Of a stretch of DNA of 64,000 nucleotides, positions 18,145 to 27,612 are shown one piece after another. The notes under the pieces were generated by a model. That model was given only the letters and a program-made list of their open reading frames with translations. It made no database searches and was not told where the DNA came from. Location of the stretch: positions 179,275 to 243,274 of the forward strand of contig NZ_MAQW01000030.1 of assembly GCF_001682855.1 (NCBI RefSeq), read 5' to 3'. The first letter of the stretch is position 1, and every line of letters starts with the position of its first letter. Both the position numbers and the translations under genes were made by a program. The stretch comes from Bacillus sp. FJAT-27264 (GTDB lineage: Bacteria; Bacillota; Bacilli; Paenibacillales; Paenibacillaceae).

Positions 18145-19227
18145 CTACGGACTGCCGTTTTCCAGAAGAAAACGCGCATAACCCATGGGTCGGCGATAGC
18201 TGTCTTTCCAGGTCTCGGACAGTCCGGCTTTACGGAATCCGTAGCGCTGATCGCGTCCGTTGCACTCGATAAAGAATAGGCGTCCGTTCGCAGCGATGCC
18301 GATATCCAGTCCCACATCGGCCAGCTCCGGAAGGCCCTGTTCCAGCCAACGTGCAACGGCAAGACCAAGAGTACCAACCGACATGCGAAGATGAGCTGCG
18401 GCTTCGCCTGGGAAGGCCTTCTCCAGCGCAACATTGGAACGGAGCGCTTCGCCGCCTCTGGCAATGTTCGATACGAAGCCGCCGGGGGCGGCCACCTTGG
18501 CGAACATGCCGGTGATCTGCCATTCCCCGCCCCAGCCGCGTTGGACGGTGACGCGCAGATCAAAGGGCCGGCGCCCGATGACGGCTAGCGGAATGCGCTC
18601 CTGCACCAGATACGGCACGGAGGCCAGATGACTCCGCAGCGCCCGTGGCAGCGCATCTCTGCTAACAGGAACGCTCACCCAGTGTCGCGATCTGGCAGAG
18701 TAGTAAATCCACGTCCAGTTCCCTGCATTCCGGTGAATCAGGCGCATGACACCTTTGCCGATACTTCCTCGGCATGGCTTTAAGATGAGATCGGGGAAAC
18801 GGTCCATCATAAGCTTCAGCCCGGACAGGCCAAGCGCCGTAGCTGGCAGGAAGTCCCGTAGATCCACGCTCTTCCGGAGAAGGGTGTGGATCTCGTCCTT
18901 GCCATAACGGTTCCAGGCGTTGAAGACCCTGGGACCATGGCGGAGCAGCCTTTTCATGCCAGAACTGTTCTGATGGTAAATAGCCCGGTTATGAATGACG
19001 GTGGGCGTGGGGATGACGGTTCTCCGATATCCCTGGGTTTCTTTTATATAGGCGGCGCTGAAGCCCGAATCTGTATCGATTTCATCCAGACGCAGGAAGC
19101 ATGGGACCAAGCCGTACACAGCGGCTGCCTCCTCATAGTTGGAAAGGGATTCCTGTCCCGTTCTCAGCCGGGGAACGCCCCGGTGCATCGCGGCATTAAG
19201 CAGTATTCCTACGAGCTGTTGCCCCAT
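18145..19227 (-). CDS. YheC/YheD-family ATP-grasp protein (endospore coat-associated)
   Basis: A 360-residue protein of the YheC/YheD family, which has an ATP-grasp fold and is linked to the spore coat in Bacillus. Visible parts are the N-terminal strand GILLNAAM, the nucleotide-binding segment LILKPCRGSIGKGVMRL, the central FDLRVTVQRG and the metal-binding end GLDIGIAANGRLFFIECNGRDQRYGF. The family may ligate amino acids to a peptide or polymer, but its substrate is unknown. The ribosome binding site AGGAGG lies 7 bases before the ATG. A perfect CATATACTA element upstream suggests mother-cell expression. It is divergent from the giant repeat protein gene. Confidence 0.85.
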   Translation of the reverse strand: MGQQLVGILLNAAMHRGVPRLRTGQESLSNYEEAAAVYGLVPCFLRLDEIDTDSGFSAAYIKETQGYRRTVIPTPTVIHNRAIYHQNSSGMKRLLRHGPRVFNAWNRYGKDEIHTLLRKSVDLRDFLPATALGLSGLKLMMDRFPDLILKPCRGSIGKGVMRLIHRNAGNWTWIYYSARSRHWVSVPVSRDALPRALRSHLASVPYLVQERIPLAVIGRRPFDLRVTVQRGWGGEWQITGMFAKVAAPGGFVSNIARGGEALRSNVALEKAFPGEAAAHLRMSVGTLGLAVARWLEQGLPELADVGLDIGIAANGRLFFIECNGRDQRYGFRKAGLSETWKDSYRRPMGYARFLLENGSP

Positions 19228-19278
19228 GTTCGTTCCTCCTGTTATCTTCAGTCGCTTACGGCAATGTGCTTCTCTCCT

Positions 19279-19287
19279 TAGTATATG
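19279..19287 (-). promoter_or_regulatory. Sigma-E/K-like -10 element before the YheC/YheD gene
   Basis: CATATACTA on the minus strand fits CATAnnnTA. It lies about 50 bases before the start codon. A good -35 (AC at 16 bases) is not clear; ACC occurs at an 18-base spacing. Confidence 0.35.
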
Positions 19288-19422
19288 TTTGTACGTCCCG
19301 GTCAGGGTGGACGAATGCGCGGCGGCAGACGCCCTTTTTTACGGAGCCGGAAGGGTGTCATTCGCCTACCTCACTGCATATGATGCCTAGGAGATACATT
19401 CGATGGAAGGAGGGGACTGCTT

Positions 19423-22400
19423 GTGAGGAGAACCCCCAAAAAGCAGCCGCGTTCTGCTAAAAACAAACTCTACTTCGTAGATAATCCCAACACCGAGGAA
19501 TTGAGCTTTCTGAGCAGAAGCCAAAAAGTTTCTCCGATGACAGGGAGCACGGTCGGCAATACAAAAGCGGATGAAGAGGCGGATGAAGAGGCACAGCAGG
19601 CATTACAGATTAGCGCGGTGGGAGTGGCGGAAGCAGGTGCGGCATTGGCCGTGCCGAATGTCGTACCCGCCGGAGAGCAGCATCGGGAAGAGAAAAATCA
19701 GAATCAGGGAACTCCACAGAAGGAGCAAGAAGCGGATACAACGGTCTTAAGGCTGGCAGAGAAGGAGCGTCTGCAGCCCGTGTATACAGATGATCTTTCT
19801 GATGCATCTGTTACCGGGGCTAAGATTGCTCCCCGTACGATAGATGGTTCCAAACTCAAGTACGGTATTATTGGCACACCTTGGCTACAGGATTATGCCG
19901 TACAGAGTATAAATATTGCGGACAAGGCAGTAACCTCTTCCAAGCTTGCTCACGAAGCTGTTTCGGGTGAGCATTTGGCGGAAGGCAGTGTGACCGGAAG
20001 CAAGCTGCTGGACCACTCCATTGGCGCAGAAAAGCTGAAGAATGGTAGCATCGGTCCGGATAAGCTTGCAGACCGCGTAATGGACGGCGGTAAAATTGCC
20101 GACCATTCGATAGAGAGCCGTCATTTAAGCCAATTCATCATCACTTCGGATTTGTTGGAAGACGGTGCCGTTACCGGTGATAAAATAGGAAGCGGCAGCA
20201 TTGCCAGCCGCCATTTGGCTAACGGCAGCATTGACCGCTCGAAGCTGGCGGACGGCGCAGTGGCGGAAGACCAGATTGCCGATGGCGGAATCACCGGTGC
20301 CAAACTGGCCCAAGGTATTATTGAAAGTGGTCACCTCGGCGATAGTGTCATCCTGGCGCAGCATCTGGCGCCGGGTGCCATCGGACGGGATCAGCTGGCC
20401 AGCGGCCTGATCGGCAAGGAGCAGCTCCAGCCCGGGATCATCGACAGCAGCCATCTGGTTGATGGCGCCATCGGATCGCGTCAGCTCCGCACGGAAGCAG
20501 TGCGGGCGACACATCTCAGCCCGGACAGCATCGGTGGGGAACACATCGCTGAAGGGGAGATTACCGGCCGTCATTTGGCCGACCGAAGCATTTCCTTCGT
20601 GAAACTGGCAGAGGGGGCCGTCGGTACCGCCCAGCTTGTGGAGCAGGCGGTCACGGCTTCGAAAATCGCAGACCAAAGTGTGCTGGCGCATAAGCTGGCC
20701 GATGAAGCCGTGAATACCCGGCACATCGCCAAGTCAGCCGTACGCGGTCCACAACTGGCCGCGCAGTCGGTATCCTCCGTTCATATCCAGCGGGAGACCG
20801 TGGAGCATTCTCATCTGGCAGAGAACGCAGTGGGACCCGAGCAGATTCAGGAGGAAGCGGTAAAGACCCTCCATCTTAGTCCTGGTGCGGTTACGGGAGG
20901 ACAGCTTGCAGTGGAGTCTGTGGGTCAGGAGCATCTCCGCCCGCTTAGCATTACTTCTGGCAAGCTGGCGGACGGTGCAGTTACCACCTCCAAATTGGCA
21001 GCCGGTGCGGTAGGCAGTCATGCTCTCGCCCGGGAAGCGGTCAGCGGGGATCATCTCGCTCAAGGTACGGTGGGGGAGAAGCATTTGTCGGATGCCAGTA
21101 TCAGCGGGCGTGTGTTAAAGAGTGGTGTAGTGCAGGCCGAACATTTGGCGCCGGGATCGGTAGAGCGTAGGCACCTTGGGGATAACAGTGTGACAGAGAC
21201 AGCTCTGCAACCCGGTGCAGTTTCGGGCGACAAGCTGGCCTCCGGTGCAGTGAAAGAGATTCATCTGTCCGCAGGGGCAGTTCAACCGCATCATCTGGCT
21301 GATTATGCTGTGACCTCACTTAAGCTCTCCCCGGAGAGTGTGTCCACGGATAAACTGGGTGACTTATCGGTCACCTCGATCAAGCTGGCGGACGGTAGCG
21401 TGGATTCATCCAAGCTGACGGCGGGTGCCATTCTTCCTGAGCATTTGTCTCCAGGGGTGATCGGGTCAAGCGCGGTCGCCGACAGTGCCTTACAAGGCAA
21501 GCATTTGTCCATCGGAAGTATTGGCGGAACACATATCCGTCCACTTTCTATCGGCAATGGTCACATTATCCCGAACGCCATATCGTCTATTCAGCTTCAG
21601 AATGGAAGCATCGACGGTACAAAGCTGGCGAAGAGTTCGGTGAATGCTAGTCACCTGGCTGCGGATAGTGTGGGGGAAGGTCATCTGGGCTCCGGCGCGG
21701 TCAAAGGCCGCCATATCGAGTTTGGTGAGATTACACTACAGCATTTAGCGGAGGAAGTACGGACAGCAGAACTACTGCCAGATGGAAGTATTACCGGAGA
21801 GAAGCTCGCCGACAGCGTCATCGGTCCCCTTCATCTCACACCGGAGAGTGTGTATGGTGAGCATATAGCCGGGGATACCGTAGAAGGCCATCATATCGTG
21901 TACGGAAGTATCACGCTGGAGCATCTTGCACAAGAGACGCGGACAGCTAAGCTGTTGCCCGACGGTAGCATTACCGGAGCGAAGCTCGCGGAAGGTTCGG
22001 TGAACACTCTCCATCTCACAGCAGGCAGTATAAAGGGTGAACACCTGGTCAATCAGTCGGTAGAAAACCGTCACATTCTCCCCGGTAGTATCACTATGGA
22101 GCATCTGGCGGAAGAAGTGCGGACATCCGAGCTGTTGCCCGATGGCAGCATTACCGGAGAAAAGCTGGCAAAAGGCTCTGTAGGCTCTTTCCACCTTACA
22201 CCGGGCAGTGTATATGGTGAGCATTTAGCCGGGGAGATGGTAGAGAGCCATCACATCCGTCCTGGCAGCATTACACTGGAGCATCTGGACGGAGAAGTAC
22301 GGACTGCTGATCTCCTGCCTGACGGCAGTATCACCGGGGTAAAGCTGGCGCAGGATGCAGTAGGTTCCCTTCATCTTGCTCCGGGAAGTATTTATGGCGA

Positions 22401-24798
22401 GCATTTAGCTGGAGAGATGGTAGAGGGTCGTCACATCATACCTGGAAGTATCTCCATGCAGCATCTGGCTGAAGAGGTGCGATCGGCTGAGCTTTTCCCA
22501 GACGGCAGCATTACTGGTGCCAAGCTGGCGGGCAGCTCCGTAGGCTCCACTCAATTAGCGCTGGGCAGTATATACGGTGAGCATCTGGCAGCAGAGACGG
22601 TCGATAGCCGTCACGTCATACCTGGAAGCATTTCCTTGTCACATCTGGCTGAAGAGGTTCGGACAGCCGAACTGTTAGTGGACGGAAGTATTACCGGAGA
22701 AAAGCTGGCGGAAAGCTCTGTAGATTCGCTCCATCTAGCCCCGGGCAGTGTAAATGCAAAGCATATCGCAGACGAGACAGTTGATAGCCGTCATATCCTC
22801 CCAGGCAGCATTACTCTCGCCCATCTGGCTGAAGAGGTTCGGACAGCCGAACTGTTGGTGGACGGAAGTATTACCGGAGAAAAGCTGGCGGAAGGCTCTG
22901 TAGATTCGCTTCATTTAGCTCCAGACAGCGTAAATGGGAAGCATATCGCAGACGAGACAGTTGATAGCCGTCATATCCTCCCAAGCAGCATTACTCTCGC
23001 CCATTTGGCTGAAGAGGTACGAACAGCCGAACTGTTGGTGGACGGAAGTATTACCGGAGAAAAGCTGGCGGAAGGCTCTGTAGATTCGCTTCATTTAGCT
23101 CCAGACAGCGTAAATGGGAAGCATATCGCAGACGAGACAGTTGATAGCCGTCATATCCTCCCAGGCAGTATCACACTTGCGCATCTGGCCGAAGAGGTAC
23201 AGACAGCCGAACTATTGGTGGACGGAAGTATTACCGGAGAAAAGTTGGCAACGGGTTCCGTTGGGTCATTGCATCTCGCGCAGGGCAGCGTATACGGTGG
23301 GCATTTAGCTGGAAAGACCGTAGAGAGCCGTCACATTCGTTCTGGCAGTATCACCCTTGCGCATTTGGCAGAGGAGGTATACACGTCCGATCTCTTGCCT
23401 GATGGCAGCATTACAGGAGCGAAACTGGCAAAGGGAGCGGTGAACGGACAGCATCTGCAGCCTGATAGCATAACTGGCGGGCACCTGGCCGAGCAAAGTG
23501 TGGAAGAGCGGCATGTAAGACCCGGCAGTATCACCCTTGCGCATTTGGCAGAGGAAGTATACACGCCCGATCTTCTGCCTGATGGCAGCATAACAGGAGT
23601 GAAGCTGGCAAAGGGAGCAGTAAACGGACAGCATCTACAGCCTGATAGCATAACTGGCGGGCACCTGGCCGAGCAAAGTGTGGAAGAGCGGCATGTAAGA
23701 CCCGGCAGTATCACCCTTGAGCATTTGGCAGAGGAAGTATACACGTCCGATCTCTTGCCTGATGGCAGCATTACGGAAGCGAAGCTGGCAAAGGGAGCAG
23801 TGAACGGACAGCATCTACAGCCTGATAGTATAACTAGCGGGCACCTGGCTGAGCAAAGTGTGGAAGAGCGGCATGTAAGACCCGGCAGTATCACCCTTGA
23901 GCATTTGGCGGAGGAGGTATACACGTCCGATCTCTTGCCTGATGGCAGCATAACAGGAGCGAAACTGGCAAAGGGAGCGGTGAACGGACAGCATCTGCAG
24001 CCTGATAGCATAACTGGCGGGCACTTGGCCGAGCAAAGTGTGGAAGAGCGGCATGTAAGACCCGGCAGTATCACTCTTGCGCATTTGGCGGAGGAGGTAT
24101 ACACGTCCGATCTCTTGCCTGATGGCAGCATAACAGGAGTGAAGCTGGCTGAGCAAAGTGTGGAAGAGCGGCATTTGCGTCCTGGTATTATTAAGCTTGA
24201 GCATCTGGCAGAGGAAACAAATATCAGCGGACTGCTGCAGGATGGCAGCATACCGGGGAATAAGCTGCTGCCAGGCAGTGTAGGAACACTGCAATTGTCG
24301 ACCGATGCCGTCGGGACTACAGAGCTGCAGGATGAAGCAGTGGATTCCGGCAAAATCGCCCCATTCTCTGTACAGTCCCGCCATCTGGTGGAAGAGAGTG
24401 TACAGGGCTATCATCTTGCGCCGGGCGCGGTTAGCGCAGAGCATCTGGTCCCCGGCACGGTCAATCCGGAGCATCTTTCCTTCAAACCGGTGCAGACTGC
24501 CGGGTCGCGCGAAGCCTTTCAGCAATTTGGCATGACAGCCTTTATGTTTAATGGGGATGCAGAAAACGTCGAAGTGACGGTGACCTTCGATGAGAGCTTT
24601 GGGCACACCGGCTATGTCCTTGTGGCGATGACGAATCAACCTTTCTTTCATGCCTCTCTCAAGAGCCGGTCCTTGCATGAAGCTGTAATCGAGATAGTTA
24701 GGCTGCGTGAGAACAGTCAGTTCTACGGCGTCGTTTCCTGGATTGCTATCGGTTCCCCACAGGCTAAACCCGCAGGGAATCAGGTTCCTTTCGATTAA
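19423..24798 (+). CDS. Giant decapeptide-repeat protein with WIAG-tail-like C-terminus
   Basis: A 1791-residue protein starting at GTG 19423 with AAGGAGGGG 7 bases upstream. A 125-residue non-repetitive, Glu/Ala-rich head with a basic start (MRRTPKKQPRSAKNK) has no signal peptide. Then about 155 decapeptide repeats run to residue 1686, pattern G-[AS]-[IV]-x-x-x-[HKQ]-[LI]-[AS]-x, like the beta-helical shafts of tail-fibre or collagen-like proteins. Residues 768-1587 are organised in 60-residue superunits. A unique 105-residue C-terminal domain ends in VVSWIAIGSP, resembling the tail called WIAG in Paenibacillus annotations. A trimeric spore-surface filament is my inference. Glycosyltransferase genes follow, and the Ser/Thr-rich repeats may be their target. 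Confidence 0.85.
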   Translation: MRRTPKKQPRSAKNKLYFVDNPNTEELSFLSRSQKVSPMTGSTVGNTKADEEADEEAQQALQISAVGVAEAGAALAVPNVVPAGEQHREEKNQNQGTPQKEQEADTTVLRLAEKERLQPVYTDDLSDASVTGAKIAPRTIDGSKLKYGIIGTPWLQDYAVQSINIADKAVTSSKLAHEAVSGEHLAEGSVTGSKLLDHSIGAEKLKNGSIGPDKLADRVMDGGKIADHSIESRHLSQFIITSDLLEDGAVTGDKIGSGSIASRHLANGSIDRSKLADGAVAEDQIADGGITGAKLAQGIIESGHLGDSVILAQHLAPGAIGRDQLASGLIGKEQLQPGIIDSSHLVDGAIGSRQLRTEAVRATHLSPDSIGGEHIAEGEITGRHLADRSISFVKLAEGAVGTAQLVEQAVTASKIADQSVLAHKLADEAVNTRHIAKSAVRGPQLAAQSVSSVHIQRETVEHSHLAENAVGPEQIQEEAVKTLHLSPGAVTGGQLAVESVGQEHLRPLSITSGKLADGAVTTSKLAAGAVGSHALAREAVSGDHLAQGTVGEKHLSDASISGRVLKSGVVQAEHLAPGSVERRHLGDNSVTETALQPGAVSGDKLASGAVKEIHLSAGAVQPHHLADYAVTSLKLSPESVSTDKLGDLSVTSIKLADGSVDSSKLTAGAILPEHLSPGVIGSSAVADSALQGKHLSIGSIGGTHIRPLSIGNGHIIPNAISSIQLQNGSIDGTKLAKSSVNASHLAADSVGEGHLGSGAVKGRHIEFGEITLQHLAEEVRTAELLPDGSITGEKLADSVIGPLHLTPESVYGEHIAGDTVEGHHIVYGSITLEHLAQETRTAKLLPDGSITGAKLAEGSVNTLHLTAGSIKGEHLVNQSVENRHILPGSITMEHLAEEVRTSELLPDGSITGEKLAKGSVGSFHLTPGSVYGEHLAGEMVESHHIRPGSITLEHLDGEVRTADLLPDGSITGVKLAQDAVGSLHLAPGSIYGEHLAGEMVEGRHIIPGSISMQHLAEEVRSAELFPDGSITGAKLAGSSVGSTQLALGSIYGEHLAAETVDSRHVIPGSISLSHLAEEVRTAELLVDGSITGEKLAESSVDSLHLAPGSVNAKHIADETVDSRHILPGSITLAHLAEEVRTAELLVDGSITGEKLAEGSVDSLHLAPDSVNGKHIADETVDSRHILPSSITLAHLAEEVRTAELLVDGSITGEKLAEGSVDSLHLAPDSVNGKHIADETVDSRHILPGSITLAHLAEEVQTAELLVDGSITGEKLATGSVGSLHLAQGSVYGGHLAGKTVESRHIRSGSITLAHLAEEVYTSDLLPDGSITGAKLAKGAVNGQHLQPDSITGGHLAEQSVEERHVRPGSITLAHLAEEVYTPDLLPDGSITGVKLAKGAVNGQHLQPDSITGGHLAEQSVEERHVRPGSITLEHLAEEVYTSDLLPDGSITEAKLAKGAVNGQHLQPDSITSGHLAEQSVEERHVRPGSITLEHLAEEVYTSDLLPDGSITGAKLAKGAVNGQHLQPDSITGGHLAEQSVEERHVRPGSITLAHLAEEVYTSDLLPDGSITGVKLAEQSVEERHLRPGIIKLEHLAEETNISGLLQDGSIPGNKLLPGSVGTLQLSTDAVGTTELQDEAVDSGKIAPFSVQSRHLVEESVQGYHLAPGAVSAEHLVPGTVNPEHLSFKPVQTAGSREAFQQFGMTAFMFNGDAENVEVTVTFDESFGHTGYVLVAMTNQPFFHASLKSRSLHEAVIEIVRLRENSQFYGVVSWIAIGSPQAKPAGNQVPFD
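21724..24183 (+). repeat. Tandem 180-bp repeats inside the giant repeat gene
   Basis: Thirteen consecutive 180-bp units begin at 21724 and every 180 bases after. A fourteenth unit of only 120 bp (24064-24183) has lost two decapeptides. Each unit encodes six decapeptides and starts with GSITLxHLAE-type sequence. Several neighbouring units share 60-base lines without any difference (for example 22861-22980 with 23041-23160), so they were copied recently. Confidence 0.95.
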
Positions 24799-24827
24799 AG
24801 GATGGCTGCATAAGCCCATCAATGACT

Positions 24828-24854
24828 AGCGCGGCCTTAGGCCGCGCTTTTTTT
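24828..24854 (+). terminator. Terminator of the giant repeat gene
   Basis: A perfect 9-bp GC-rich stem with a TTA loop and a run of eight T. Confidence 0.93.
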
Positions 24855-24960
24855 CATCATTACATGAGATTCAGGTTCCGTGGCATTGCCGGAGGATATG
24901 GGCTCTTTGTCACTAAACGGCATTTGTCCTGTTTTCTGTGCAGATGAGACATTGGCCGTT

Positions 24961-24987
24961 ACCCTGCACGGCGGATGACATAAACTG
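24961..24987 (+). promoter_or_regulatory. Candidate sigma-K-type promoter of the glycosyltransferase operon
   Basis: ACC (24961-24963), a 15-base spacer and CATAAACTG (24979-24987) resemble the mother-cell pattern. The site lies 53 bases before the first start codon and after a terminator. Confidence 0.4.
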
Positions 24988-25039
24988 TGGTGTAACCCCC
25001 AGCCCGGATAATCAGCCCTGCAAGAAAGGTGGATGTGAT

Positions 25040-25882
25040 ATGAAGCCCAAACGTTCCTCTGCCCGTCGCCAGTTGCGACCGGCTTCCAAAGCTCGCCGGC
25101 GGACGGCCCGTCCGGTGCAGCGAGCTGAAGCAGTACCTCCTGTTAATCATCCCGAGCCTTATGTGTCCGTTATCATTCCCGCCATGAATGAAGAGCGGAC
25201 CATCCGTGGTGTGATCGCCGAGGCCAGGGGGGTTCATACGCGTTGTGAGGTTATTGTGATAGTGAACGGCTCTGCTGATCGTACGGCAGAAATGGCAAGT
25301 TCATCAGGTGCCCGCGTAATCTCCTATGAACAGCCGCTTGGACATGACGTTGGACGCAGTGTTGGAGCAGATGCGGCCATGGGGGAAGTCCTGCTGTTCT
25401 TGGATGGAGATTTTGTTATACCGGCTTCAAAATTGCGTCCTTTCGTGCGGGCTGTAAGCGAAGGCGCTGACATTGCCCTGAATGGTTATTCCGGTCCGGT
25501 CCGACAGGTAACGCCTCATCCGGTGGTGCTCTCTAAGCATGCGTTGAACCTCTTGCTCGGCCGTCCGGACCTGAAAGGCAGCTCTATGACTGCTGTGCCG
25601 CATGCCTTGAGTCGCAGGGCGCTTGCAGTGCTGGGCAGCGGCTTGCTGTCCCGTCCGCCGCTGGCCTATGCGGCAGCCGTTACGACAGGCCTGCGGGTGC
25701 AGGCGGTCCATACAGTGGAGGTTGGGAAACTGAACTCGATCCGCCGTAAGGCGGGCGGAAGTGATCCCCTGCAGCAGCAGATCGTAGAGGATCATCTGGA
25801 GGCGGTATCTCTGCTGCTGGAGCGGCGCGGACACCGGGCCGGCTTCGGCGACGGGAGCCGGCGGCGTGAGATCGTGAGGTGA
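25040..25882 (+). CDS. Family 2 glycosyltransferase with basic N-terminal extension
   Basis: A 280-residue GT-A fold enzyme. Residues 1-30 are an Arg/Lys-rich extension (12 basic of the first 28). The catalytic domain starts at YVSVIIPAMNEERTI and has the sugar-binding VIVNGSADRT and the metal-binding LDGD motif in LLFLDGDFVIP. The start at ATG 25040 has AAAGGTGG 7 bases upstream. It is a diverged paralogue of the next gene, with shared GHDVGRxxGA and SSMTAVPHALSR blocks. It has no membrane segment, so it is likely cytosolic (mother cell if sporulation-controlled). Donor and acceptor are unknown. Confidence 0.85.
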   Translation: MKPKRSSARRQLRPASKARRRTARPVQRAEAVPPVNHPEPYVSVIIPAMNEERTIRGVIAEARGVHTRCEVIVIVNGSADRTAEMASSSGARVISYEQPLGHDVGRSVGADAAMGEVLLFLDGDFVIPASKLRPFVRAVSEGADIALNGYSGPVRQVTPHPVVLSKHALNLLLGRPDLKGSSMTAVPHALSRRALAVLGSGLLSRPPLAYAAAVTTGLRVQAVHTVEVGKLNSIRRKAGGSDPLQQQIVEDHLEAVSLLLERRGHRAGFGDGSRRREIVR

Positions 25883-25892
25883 CAGATGACAG

Positions 25893-26831
25893 ATGAAAAT
25901 AAAATCGAAAGGTAGACGGAAGCTTACCGTGGCCGTGCCTGGCAAGTCCGCTTCTCAGAGAACGGCCAGGGGTGCAACAGCAGCGGCCAGTAGAAGGAGT
26001 CCGCGGCGCAGCAGCGGCCGGCCGGTTGTGACCCGTAAAGATGTCCTTCGCAAGACGGGGAAATGGAAGTGGAATGGCACCCTGTCGGTGATCATCTCGG
26101 CGCGTAATGAACAGAAAACGCTGCTGCCTTTGCTCAAGCAGGTGTCGCGCCTTCAGCCTATGGAGATCATTGTCGTGCTTAACGGATGTAGTGACAACAG
26201 CTTCCGGCAAGCCCGCCTCTCCCGGGAGGCGATGATCATCCACCTTCCGGATGCTGCAGGCCATGATGTCGGCCGGGCCATAGGCGCAAAGCTGAGCAGA
26301 GGTGACATCCTGCTGTTCCTCGACGGCGACATGGTGATTCCGGCGTCGCAGCTTGCTTCCTTCCCTGCCGCTGTAGACAAAGGAGTGGATGTTGCCCTTA
26401 ATGACCTGAACTCGCTGCTGCCGCCGTTCCGGCTGAGCGACGATGTAACCCGCAGCAAGATGTTTCTGAATCTTGCTCTGGGTCGGGGCGATCTGGGTGT
26501 TAGCTCCATGACGGCCGTTCCACATGCGCTCTCCCGGCATGCGCTGGAGAAGATCGGCTTTCAGGAACTGATGGTTCCGCCCAAGGCACAAGCACTCTCT
26601 ATCCTGAGAAGTCTCCGGGTGGAGCAGGTGGGAACGGTTGATGTCATCAAGCATAATCGGCTGCGCAGAAGCAATATTGGAACAGGCAACGCTGTGGAGC
26701 AGCTGATTACCGGAGATCATGCTGAGGCGCTGCAAGAGGTTCTTTCCCGGCGAGGCCCAGGCATTCTTGTGCCGGAAGAAGTCTTTTGGGAGAAGCGGCG
26801 CCAGATGGCGATCTGGAGGAATGGGTTATGA
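25893..26831 (+). CDS. Family 2 glycosyltransferase with Arg-rich N-terminus (paralogue of previous gene)
   Basis: A 312-residue enzyme starting 10 bases after the previous stop. The first 60 residues are rich in Arg, Lys, Ser and Ala and look disordered. The GT-A domain then begins at LSVIISARNEQKTL, with IVVLNGCSDNS, AGHDVGRAIGA and LLFLDGDMVIP. The same SSMTAVPHALSRHAL block as in its neighbour marks a tandem duplication. The basic head may target the enzyme to an acidic surface or substrate; that is inference. No lipid-linked or processive features are visible. Confidence 0.85.
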   Translation: MKIKSKGRRKLTVAVPGKSASQRTARGATAAASRRSPRRSSGRPVVTRKDVLRKTGKWKWNGTLSVIISARNEQKTLLPLLKQVSRLQPMEIIVVLNGCSDNSFRQARLSREAMIIHLPDAAGHDVGRAIGAKLSRGDILLFLDGDMVIPASQLASFPAAVDKGVDVALNDLNSLLPPFRLSDDVTRSKMFLNLALGRGDLGVSSMTAVPHALSRHALEKIGFQELMVPPKAQALSILRSLRVEQVGTVDVIKHNRLRRSNIGTGNAVEQLITGDHAEALQEVLSRRGPGILVPEEVFWEKRRQMAIWRNGL

Positions 26832-27565
26832 CGCGAACCAGTATTATCATTCCGACCTATAACGGACTTCGCCTGCTGCGGATCTGTGTGGAGGCCATCC
26901 GGGCTTGGACGGATACTCCTTATGAAATCATTGTCGTAGACAATGCCTCACAGGATGGGACCGCAGAGTACTGCCGATCTCAGAAATTGGCGTTCATCTC
27001 CTTGCCCGTCAACCGCGGCTTCCCCGCCGCCTGCAATCTCGGGCTGCAGCTGGCTTCCGGTGATGAAGTGCTGCTGCTGAATAATGATGTAGTTGTCTCC
27101 ACCAGGTGGCTGACCAATCTGAAGGCGGCGCTGTACAGTGCGCCAGGTGTTGGGATTGTCGGGCCAGTGACGAACTATGCAAGTGGCCGGCAGCAGGTCA
27201 AGACGGAATACACCGACTTGCCGGGGTATCATGAAGCCGCGAAAATCGCGAATGTCCCCGATCCCCGCAAATGGATCGGAACGCAGCGGCTGGTGGGCTT
27301 ATGCTTTTTGCTGAAGCGAGAGGTGCTGAATTCTGTGGGACTGCTTGATGAGATATTCTCACCAGGACATTATGAGGACGATGACTACTGTTACCGCGCT
27401 CGTCAGCAGGGTTACCGGTTATTGATTGCCGGAGACTGTCTCGTGCACCATGAAGGAAGCGCCAGCTTCAAGGAAGTATACAACAGCGGCTGGAATGATC
27501 TGGTGGAACGAAACCGCGGCAAGTTTATAGATAAATGGCAGGTAGACCCTGCGAATTTCATGTAA
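26828..27565 (+). CDS. Family 2 glycosyltransferase (rhamnosyltransferase-like)
   Basis: A 245-residue GT2 enzyme whose ATG overlaps the previous stop (ATGA), so translation is coupled; GGAGGA lies 9 bases upstream. Motifs are TSIIIPTYNGL, IIVVDNASQDGT, VNRGFPAACNLG, the metal site LLLNNDV and the catalytic-base region GHYEDDDYCYRARQ. This is the WbbL/rhamnosyltransferase-like branch, usually using dTDP- or UDP-sugars. It lies directly before a nucleotidyltransferase that could supply the donor. Confidence 0.88.
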   Translation: MTRTSIIIPTYNGLRLLRICVEAIRAWTDTPYEIIVVDNASQDGTAEYCRSQKLAFISLPVNRGFPAACNLGLQLASGDEVLLLNNDVVVSTRWLTNLKAALYSAPGVGIVGPVTNYASGRQQVKTEYTDLPGYHEAAKIANVPDPRKWIGTQRLVGLCFLLKREVLNSVGLLDEIFSPGHYEDDDYCYRARQQGYRLLIAGDCLVHHEGSASFKEVYNSGWNDLVERNRGKFIDKWQVDPANFM

Positions 27566-27612
27566 TATGCAGACCCGAAGACTAACGACGTAGATAAAGA
27601 GGAGGAAAGTAA

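Noticed and set aside
21724..24183. Regular repeats that might suggest a CRISPR array
   Set aside because: The whole 180-bp unit repeats, there are no unique spacers, and the reading frame is open throughout. It is a coding tandem repeat.
23331..24353. Long open frame on the minus strand within the repeat gene (340 codons), and a second one at 23815-24822
   Set aside because: They mirror the 180-bp repeats of the plus-strand gene, have no ribosome binding site, and encode repetitive Ser/Cys/Pro-rich sequence without any family likeness.
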